64,000 nt of DNA, taken from the NCBI GenBank assembly GCA_017506865.1, contig JAFCMP010000542.1, positions 248,001 through 312,000 on the forward strand. The letters run 5' to 3'. Position numbers and translations under genes: made by a program. The notes beneath the pieces were generated by a model that was given only the letters and a program-made list of their open reading frames with translations, did not search any database and was not told where the DNA came from. The DNA comes from Tribonema minus. Taxonomy: Eukaryota > Sar > Xanthophyceae > Tribonematales > Tribonemataceae. Below, in pieces: positions 56,945-64,000 of the stretch (positions within the stretch are counted from its first letter, which is position 1; each line of letters opens with the position of its first letter).

Positions 56945-59545
56945 ACTGCTGGTGCTGCTGCTGCTGATACTACTGCTGATATTGCTGGAGAGAAATGCGT
57001 AGTCACGGTGCGGCAGCGCCGCCGCGGCTGCAGCAGCGCGCTGCTGCCACTGCGGCGCAACCTGAGCCGCAGCTGAGCCGTTGTGTTCCATCCAGCGCTG
57101 TTGCTGATGCTCGAGCAGCTGTCGATGGGTTGTGGCAGTGCCGTCGTTATTGTCGTGGAGGCGCAGCCGCAGCTGCTGCTGTGACAACAGCGTCAGGCCC
57201 TCAGGCTGGTCTGTCAGCGCCGCTGTATATGGCGCAGTGGCGTCAGCACCACTGCCATTGGTCGGCGTTGGTTGTGTGTGTGTGGTGTTGTCGTGCGCAT
57301 CAATGTCCACAGGAAGCGGGCTGCAAGGCTGCGCTGGTACTGATATGCGCTGCGGTATCGGCCGGCACAGGTTCAGGGGCTCCAGTTCCACGTGTTCGAC
57401 TGGCAGGCCCCTGTCGACATCGGTGGCCACCGCGGCTGTGCTGGTGTCGAGGGCAGTTGTACTGGAGCAGGGCAACTCGCTGGGGGATGGCAAGCTGTCA
57501 TGGTCACTGTGGTACTGTTGTGATGATAGCTGTTGCCGCATCTGCTGTGCATAGGGATGTGCGGCGCCGTCATGCGTGACAGGCGCGTTTCCGGCGACAA
57601 TCGCCCTGTGGCATGTTTTCCATCTGACTTTGACGGCGTTTTCTGTTCGGCCCGGCAGCATCGCAGCCTGCAAGGCGGCAGCAAGCAACAGTGCGCAGTG
57701 TTCAGTCCAGCAGATCAGATCTCAAGGCATGTTTGTTCAGCTTCTGTAAGCTTAACAATGTCTGTTACAATATGGCGCATTGCACAATTGGGGTTACATG
57801 CCCTAGTTGAGGTTAGCCCCGTCATTGTAGTTGAAGTGCATTTTTGTTTAGGTGCTGTTCGAGGACAGCTCCAGGTCATCGGTGCAGGTGACTCAGCCGC
57901 TGCGGCAATTCAGGACCTGAGCCGGCACGCGCAGGTTCCAGGTCACAGTTTGCTGTGGATAATAATCAAATATCACTTCCTTCAGCTTGAAGTTGATCTT
58001 CGGGCTTCACCACAAGGTGTGTGTGTCACCTTTAGCTGCCTCCGTTTGCCTCTGCGCTCATAGTATGCAATGGTACAGGTGATGTGCTAGCCTGCACTGC
58101 ACGCTTAATTTTCTGAATGTCAAATATTATACAACCTTCATCATGATGACGGATGCGGCACAGTCACTCAGTCAGGCTACAGCAGCCTTTAACTTACAGT
58201 AACTGGAACCTCTCATTTCAAACGCAACCCTGAAAGCCCAAATGCAACCGAGGCACTTTGCTATATGTAGTCAAGATGCACGAACTTAAAGTTTTAAAAG
58301 TTGAGTAGCAACAGATTGTTGGCCTACATAACTCACACGCACGCTCAGCCTGACAGTGTGAACTACTTGTTTGTTGGAGTCAAGGTTGATTGAGCTGTGA
58401 TATTGCACGTTCAGCACTGATTTTGGGGTAACCATTGCAGTTACTAATAGCTTGAAACTGAAGTTTAAATATCACGATTGAAGTATGACATCACGTCAGA
58501 ATCAACATCAACGTCAACAAGCGAGTAGTCAGCAGGTGAAATTGAAGTTAAAAACACAATTAATCGAAGTAATACCATGACATCACGTCAGAAACCCAAC
58601 TTCGTACTTAAAATTATTCTGCCCTGGAGTGTTGGACTACTTCTAGACAATTATCTTGACTGCATTTGGGCGTTCGAAGTTGCGTTTGAGATGAGGCGAT
58701 TCAACTGTTGCTGGAACTCCTCAGTCACTTATTGAATACTAGGTATGAATCATCACGATCATGATTATCATAGTATATTCAGGTTGCGCAAGTTACTAGT
58801 TTGTAGTCTCAGAGGCTCTTGAACGCACAAAATATAATCCAGACTCACAATGTGGCTCCAGCGGTTCCCAACGGCAGCCTGGGTGGAAACAATGAGCCAG
58901 TCTTCCTCCAATGTAAAACTATCCTTGCTGACGGCAGGGTCCAAATGGTGCGTCCACCTCTCTCTGCATTCAATTTGCTTCGCACTCCGCCCAGTGATCC
59001 TGTTGGACAGCTCGGGCCATGTCTTGCGCCCTTGTGTGATCAGCTCAATCAACAGAGCGTCCTCCTCGTGCGTCCAGCGTCCCTGGTGTGCAGGAGCAGG
59101 TGGACGTAAGTGAGGGGTTGGAAGTCATCAAAACAGACAGTCTCTTAAACAACTACACAGTATGTAATTATATATACTTCGAAGTATGTGTAGTGAAATA
59201 GAAAGTCGGGAGGTCAATTAGTCTTAAAGTAGATAGCGGATGATGATGATGCTGCAGCAGCACCATCTAGAGTTAGATTATCACAGTCGAAAGCCACTGG
59301 GGTGCCAATGTCCGCACTGGCAAGCACACTCTGCAGCGCAGCAGGCGTTACCTGGCGCTAGGATAATCGCCGCCTCACCTTCTTTAGGTCAGGTCGGAGC
59401 GATCGCCTCCACCTCTGCATACATTGCACGGCTTTCTTGGTCCCTACCAAGGCGCTGATGGGACGCCAGTTCTTCTCGTCGAAAATCTCGACGGCACGTG
59501 AGTCTGCCGCCCTCCTCTGGACTCCAACGCTGTGCGGGAGCCCGA
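56267..59545 (-). CDS. three-repeat MYB transcription factor (R1R2R3), apparent frameshift in R1
   Basis: Exon about 59,545-59,379 encodes R1 (RWSPEEGGRL, then EIFDEKNWRPISALVGTKKA, VQCMQRWRRSLRPDLKK) and ends before GTGAGG. Exon 59,082-58,849 encodes R2 and most of R3 (GRWTHEEDALLIEL, GRSAKQIECRERWTHHLDP, FTLEEDWLIVSTQAAVGNRW). Exon 57,667-56,267 completes R3 (AAMLPGRTENAVKVRWKT) and adds a Ser/Gln/Pro-rich tail of about 440 residues with a doubled GMTDFSAAALA unit. Phases agree at both junctions. 3R-MYBs are nuclear DNA-binding proteins; in plants and animals they control cell-cycle genes. R1 shows one extra base between GGRLT and AVEIFDEKNW. Residues upstream of R1 are not placed. The 1.18-kb second intron is AT-rich and repeats TGACATCACGTCAGAA at about 58,482 and 58,577. 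Confidence 0.85.
56700..56760. repeat. CTG/CAG microsatellite in the MYB coding tail
   Basis: About 18 triplets with one CGC interruption, encoding a polyglutamine run on the minus strand. A CTG tract at 56,917-56,950 encodes polyserine in the same frame of the gene. Confidence 0.92.
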
Positions 59546-60044
59546 CTGCTCGCCAACTTCTTCACAGCAGCGGCATTGCACTGCATTGCCATCGTTGTAG
59601 TGCAATCGCACCGCCGCCGTCAGCGCTCGCACAGAGCGCCTTCAAGTTGCTGGATTGTCTATAGTATGCCTGCCTGGGTGTACGGCTTTCGTGTGTCAAA
59701 GTGCCGCCTCGCGCCTTCGCGATCGCATTTGAAGACCGTTCGTTCAACGAGGAGATTTGAGGAGACACAGGTTGATAAATGCCGGTCCTGGCTCAGTCAT
59801 TGATTGATCCGCTGCGCTGAGCCAGCCGCCGCCATGCACCGAGCTGTTAGGCGGCTCATGCATCTGCTTAGTTACACCAAGCCTTTTCTGTGTTTCCAAA
59901 TGGAGTGTCACGACGTTGAACTTGAACTTCTCAATTGTCAACAGCAACGCCTGCATGTAAAGAGCCCCAGAGGTCTGAAAATGGCACTTCACCTAAAAAC
60001 CTCTGAGTCAACATCAAGTTCAGCATCGAACGCTGGGGTTCAAC
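59546..60044. other. upstream region of the MYB gene
   Basis: No clear exon. Expected to hold the MYB 5' end and promoter, but no motif is decisive. Confidence 0.35.
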
Positions 60045-60470
60045 AATGGCGCAGTACCGCTTTAATGCTCTGGAGCTCGGTCATGACGACCGGTAACTCC
60101 ATTGCAGCAGCCTCCGGATCTGCAGAAAACATCGACAGCACAGAAAAGCGGTGTACACCGTCAAACTTCATGCACGGAGGCAGCGGTCCCATGCATAGCA
60201 CTGGCAGATGAAGCTTGGGGATAATAAAATGATGATCATATGTATGCACAATAACAGATGAGCTGTGCATGCACAACAATATTGAATAAAGAAACGCACC
60301 TTCAGGCGGCGCTGTGTCAGCAAACGTCGCCGTCAACCACCGCTTGTGGAGAAGTGCCTCAGCTCGATCGACGAGAGAGGTCGGTGCCGCTGGTCGGTGT
60401 CGAGCACAGGCTGAGAGCCAGCTTGTACGATTCCGAATCTGTCCATGACGAACAAGGCGAGATCTCTGTG
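60045..60470 (-). pseudogene. 5' fragment of the F-box gene, copy C
   Basis: Contains the exon-1 region (SLVDRAEALLHKRWLTATF, APPEG), the intron, and the start of exon 2 (PEAAAMELPVVMTELQSIKA) up to VLRH. The duplication then ends and the F-box itself is missing. It cannot make a normal protein, but it preserves the frame disturbed in copy B. Confidence 0.7.
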
Positions 60471-61082
60471 TACCACGCGGAGGGGCCTCTGAGCTCAGCG
60501 AAGCATAAAAACACGCACATATATGAAGATCCTTATCGATCAAAGTTTGGGAACTTCAAGGGTTGAGACTTCATGTTTGAAGTATCGGCGTCAAGTTGGA
60601 CTTGAAGATCTCTCCTGCTGAGTGCTGCGCCTTCAGCAGTGGCTCTTTTTTAGCTTTCATGACAAAGATCTTTTAATTTTTCAACTCTCACCGCAGGAGG
60701 GCAGGTGCAGCTGGCGAGCCCACGTACACGGCAGCAACATGCGAGAGCAGCCCGAGTGATGGAAGGTATGCAAAATGCCTCTTTAAAATTTGTGGCATTT
60801 GCTGGCTCGAAGCCAGGGCAGCAGAGGCTGAAGAGTGCTAAAAACTACTAGTAAAGCTTTCTATAAGCTCTATTCCAGCAAGAACCAATGAAACCAAATT
60901 GCGCAGTCTCAGCCCCACTAATACAATCAGCAATACACAGCATCCTGCCAGTGCACTATATATGCTGCACAAGTACATCATCACTGAGTTTGGCAGGTGC
61001 TGCGCACTGTGAACACGTTGTGAACACATGGCTGGATATTGAGTCTTCTCCTTCTGACGTTTTTTTTATTATTATCCGATCA

Positions 61083-61637
61083 CTACAACCTCATTCTATA
61101 GGATGGCAGGTGCGCCTGCTCTGCAGTCATCACGTCACTGAGATCCGCTGACGATCCCAGTGCGTCCGTGTGCAGACATGCGGACAGCGTCTGCAGCACC
61201 CGCTGAGAATTGTGCAGCTCGTGCTGCTGTTGCTGTCGATGGACTGCAAGTATCGCTGCCTCCTGCTCCGCTGAGCGCTGCTGCCATTGACGGCTTGACG
61301 GACGATCTGCTGACGACATCCCAGGTATGACAGAACCGTCCAAGTCATCCTCTGACAAGTTGAAGCCGAACTGCGCTGCTGCTGTTGCTGGCCGTGAATG
61401 GGATGGTCGGCCTGTGGGAGCCGCGCCGACTCCAGCACAAGCAGATGTTACTGACAAGCCAAAGCGCTCCCAGTGCAGCTCCTCTGTCCATATCTCCTCC
61501 GTGTCTGTGACGCCTTGACTGAATGACTGCGCTCCAGTGCTCTCAGAGCCAGACACAGCGTCCGCATCTGCATCCGCCAACCGCTCCGTGTCGTTGATAT
61601 ACTTGCGTTCAACTCGCCCCTGCAACAAAAGCGGCAC
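61083..61637 (-). CDS. glutamine-rich protein, copy C (184 codons, tail lost)
   Basis: Keeps ADADADAVSGSESTGAQ, VTDTEEIWTEELHWERFGLS, QFGFNLSEDDLDGSVIPGM, QWQQRSAEQEAAILAV and LHNSQRVLQTLSACLHTDAL. It ends shortly after SADLSDVMTAEQAHLPS, without the Gln/His-rich C-terminus of copies A and B. The frame stays open despite substantial divergence, which hints at past selection on the N-terminal part. Confidence 0.5.
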   Translation of the reverse strand: MPLLLQGRVERKYINDTERLADADADAVSGSESTGAQSFSQGVTDTEEIWTEELHWERFGLSVTSACAGVGAAPTGRPSHSRPATAAAQFGFNLSEDDLDGSVIPGMSSADRPSSRQWQQRSAEQEAAILAVHRQQQQHELHNSQRVLQTLSACLHTDALGSSADLSDVMTAEQAHLPSYRMRL

Positions 61638-63216
61638 AAAGCAGAATTGTTGGCAACAGCAGCAGCAAGGGCAGCGCTCCGCTCTCGCTGACCCCGTCTT
61701 GAGACCATCACAAAAGCGCCGACGAACAGGCTGAACACCTCAGGAGAAGAAAGCACAATAACGTCTGATTACGGCTGTCTGCGTTTAGCAGTCTGCAGAC
61801 TCCCCGTCAAGTCTGCGTTTCTGCTGCAATGATCTGATGTACGGAGTCCGCAAAAGGCGTTGGCCACCCCACCGCTTAATGCCTTGCATCACCCTGTGTA
61901 GCACCCGTGAGTCTAGAACAGCGCACGCACGGGTCGACCATGAAAGAGAACCGGTGGTTTTTGGTTGTATTGAGTTTTTTGTGTAGCACACGCGCACGTT
62001 GCTTGTCGGGAAATTGCCAGTGGCGGACAACGACGGGCGGGTCGTGTGGACTTAGTCGACAAATCGCATGACAGGCTAGACATTGTATTTGCACCGGTTG
62101 CATTGACTGACTGGAAGCGCTAGCTGTAGTCATTGATGCGCGCATCATGTGCAAGCGGGGTCCAACTTCAAGTTGAAGGTCAGAGTCGTGTAGATCTGGC
62201 TGGTGGCATTTTACTGTGCTGCATGCCGCATGCCTGTGTGGTGGCATGCCCCGTAGGGGCGCCTGCACGGCCGCTTTGCCGCGCGCAGATCCTCAGTCTT
62301 ACACTGCCACCCAGTTCTGAGACTGCCTGGACAAGTTCAGTTCTGGCATGCTGCCGCAGCTTTTGGCGCACTTGCATCAAGGTGCGTATGCGCGCACTTG
62401 CTGCGACATGCCTCCCGAGAATGGAACCGCGAAGCGAGACGACATTGGCGGCCTTGAAGTTTCTACTGAGAGGGCTCAGCGAAGGAAGGTTGAATTGCAG
62501 AGCCTGTCGACGAAAGGTATACTACTATACTAGTATCTGTAGCACGGATTTGTGCCTTCGCTGATGCAAGCACGTGCAAGCACTTGGCTCCTCTAGAAGA
62601 TACAAACAAGCCGTCGATTACGGGACGCGCGCTGGCTCCGCTGTCGTTGCTGTTTCCGTCTTGTCTTCGCTGCGCGCACTACTGTAACGATGGACCTGCG
62701 CGCCCAACACGCATATATTTGGTGAACGAGGATACTGCCGCTTGTGCGGCATACTTAGGCAGCATGGTAGCCATCAGGTTGAGTGCTGCCACCACTGTGT
62801 CGACCCGCGCTGCAGGGGCGCTCACCGTACTTCAGGCCGATCGCACAAACCAATTGCAAGCGCTGCGTTCACTGCCATGGCAGCCACTACGTTTCAACAG
62901 TAAGTTAGTGAGTCAGACGGCGCAAGTTGAGTGCGCGTTCATCTGCGCAGCAAAGCCTACGCGCATGTGCTGGGATGCTTTGATCATGGCCGCTGTGTCC
63001 TGTGCATGGGACCCAGAACTTGTATTTGTCGAGGTATACAATCGCACTTGCATAGGCCATCATGTCATTCATTGGACAGAGAGATGAACAACAAGAAAGC
63101 AGTCCCACACGCGCTCATACCGCGGGTTGTGTGTGTGCCACTTTTACAACATTCGTTTGGGGTTGCACTGTGCTCAGGCTGCAGCACCAACATCATGGCC
63201 GCTCTGTGGTACTCAC

Positions 63217-63537
63217 TTATTCGGTGTTACCCTGACGCCGCCGCTGCCGTCGCCGGTGCTGCCGGTGCTGTCGGCGCTGCCAGCGCCGGTGGCTACGTAG
63301 GAAGTGCTTTGCGCTATCGTATTTTGAGATGTCTCGTTCCACAGCATCAGCGCCGTGTGCTGTGTCGCTGTGAACAACGTAATTGAGCTGCATGCACATT
63401 TCACTCTGATTAGTGGACCCTGGAAGGAGCCCGGAGGAGGCGCCGGCATTATCAGCAAAATTTTCCTGCACGTGCCAAACCTCAACCACTCCTGACAGTG
63501 CCTTGTGTTTATCCCTTGCATGCATACCCCTGCTCAT
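63217..63537 (-). CDS. conserved open frame of unknown function, copy C
   Basis: Reads MHARDKHKALSGVVEVWH, FADNAGASSGLLPGSTNQ and MQLNYVVHSDTAHGADAVE, then an Arg-rich stretch encoded by a CCGCCG-type repeat. The first 65 residues align with copies A and B without gaps. An overlapping frame (63,521-63,213) is also open and aligned, so the coding frame is not settled. Confidence 0.35.
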   Translation of the reverse strand: MSRGMHARDKHKALSGVVEVWHVQENFADNAGASSGLLPGSTNQSEMCMQLNYVVHSDTAHGADAVERDISKYDSAKHFLRSHRRWQRRQHRQHRRRQRRRQGNTE

Positions 63538-64000
63538 TGTTGAAGGCGGACTTCAGCAAGCCCGGCACCAACGACCTGCACATACGCAGCTTACCATAAG
63601 AGGTCCGCCAGGGACGCGTGGCATGCCCAACGCTCTTGGGAGCAAGCCTGTCGCAAACCTCCACATACGACGACCTCATGAGCAGGAAGGCAAGCTCACG
63701 TATTGATCACCAGGTTCGTGCATATCCGCCGTGCTATTCTCTTCACTCATTATGATAGCGAGCTCACGAGCAACTTGTTTGCTCAGGCCAACGTGCTCGC
63801 GAGAGCTTGCAAGGTATCTATTAGTCCAAGTTCTGCTAATAGTATAGAAGTACCTATCAGCCACAGGAACATTATTAGCGACGAATTCGCGCAGACGGAT
63901 GCGGTTCACGTAGGCATCAAGTGGGCACGCAGCTGCCGTGTACACAGAACAGGACATGAGCGGCTACAAAATTCGCGGTAGCTTCCAGATCATGTGTTTA

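Larger units (their letters stand above)
60045..64000. repeat. repeat segment C (continues past the window end)
   Basis: Older copy of segment B, roughly 80-85% alike with many small deletions. It contains the 5' part of the F-box gene, the Q-rich gene without its tail and the conserved open frames. It lacks the LINE-3 and TIR insertions. The last bases still match B near 49,945. Confidence 0.9.

Noticed and set aside
1-64000. CRISPR arrays, bacterial operons, ribosome-binding sites, rRNA or tRNA genes
   Set aside because: None supported. The region is eukaryotic with introns, and I could not see a convincing tRNA cloverleaf or rRNA core by eye.

Overview
The window is nuclear DNA from a eukaryote, most likely a single-celled or filamentous alga. 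Genes are broken into short exons with GT..AG boundaries. Proteins carry long alanine, glutamine, serine and glycine runs. TTAGGG-type repeats are scattered internally, and several non-LTR retrotransposons (LINEs) are present. The domain set (a GANP-type SAC3 protein, a three-repeat MYB, a MAP3K, a HECT ligase, an F-box protein) fits a free-living eukaryote. TTAGGG repeats together with the F-box style make me lean toward a stramenopile alga (for example a xanthophyte relative). A green alga cannot be excluded, and no organism name can be proven from sequence alone. No virus-derived, LTR or CRISPR elements were recognised.

Layout. 1-5.5 kb (minus): a SAC3/GANP (MCM3AP-like) mRNA-export gene cut by the window start. 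7.2-9.1 kb: two further broken copies of its SAC3 exons, one inverted relative to the gene and a third inverted again, meeting in a hairpin. 10.0-11.5 kb (plus): unrecognised exons. 11.8-14.9 kb (minus): a decayed LINE (family 2). 14.9-18 kb: nothing recognised. 18.8-24.0 plus 29.56-29.69 kb: repeat segment A, split by a nearly whole 5.5-kb LINE (family 1, 24,028-29,554). 29.7 kb: a 93-bp CCCTAA block at the junction with a MAP3K gene (39.1 to 30.1 kb, minus) that lacks its C-lobe here. 40-42.3 kb: a LINE-1 fragment and little else. 42.3-43.4 kb (minus): an F-box-like gene. 43.0-50.1 kb: segment B, about 97-98% like A by eye, holding a 1-kb LINE of family 3. 50.7-52.9 kb (plus): a decayed HECT E3 ligase gene. 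56.3-59.5 kb (minus): an R1R2R3-MYB gene. 60.0-64.0 kb: segment C, an older copy of B that runs off the window end.

The three related segments act as dated empty sites for one another. C lacks a roughly 795-bp TIR element shared by A and B. C also lacks the family-3 LINE present in B. B has the unoccupied site of the 5.5-kb LINE in A. These comparisons show that the family-1 LINE sits exactly at a GTAC tetranucleotide. The other family-1 and family-2 3' ends in the window also abut GTAC, and two short copies have 12- to 13-bp target duplications that begin with GTAC. All three LINE families end in a CCHC plus restriction-like (PD-(D/E)XK) endonuclease region, so short-motif target choice by that enzyme is the most interesting hypothesis here.
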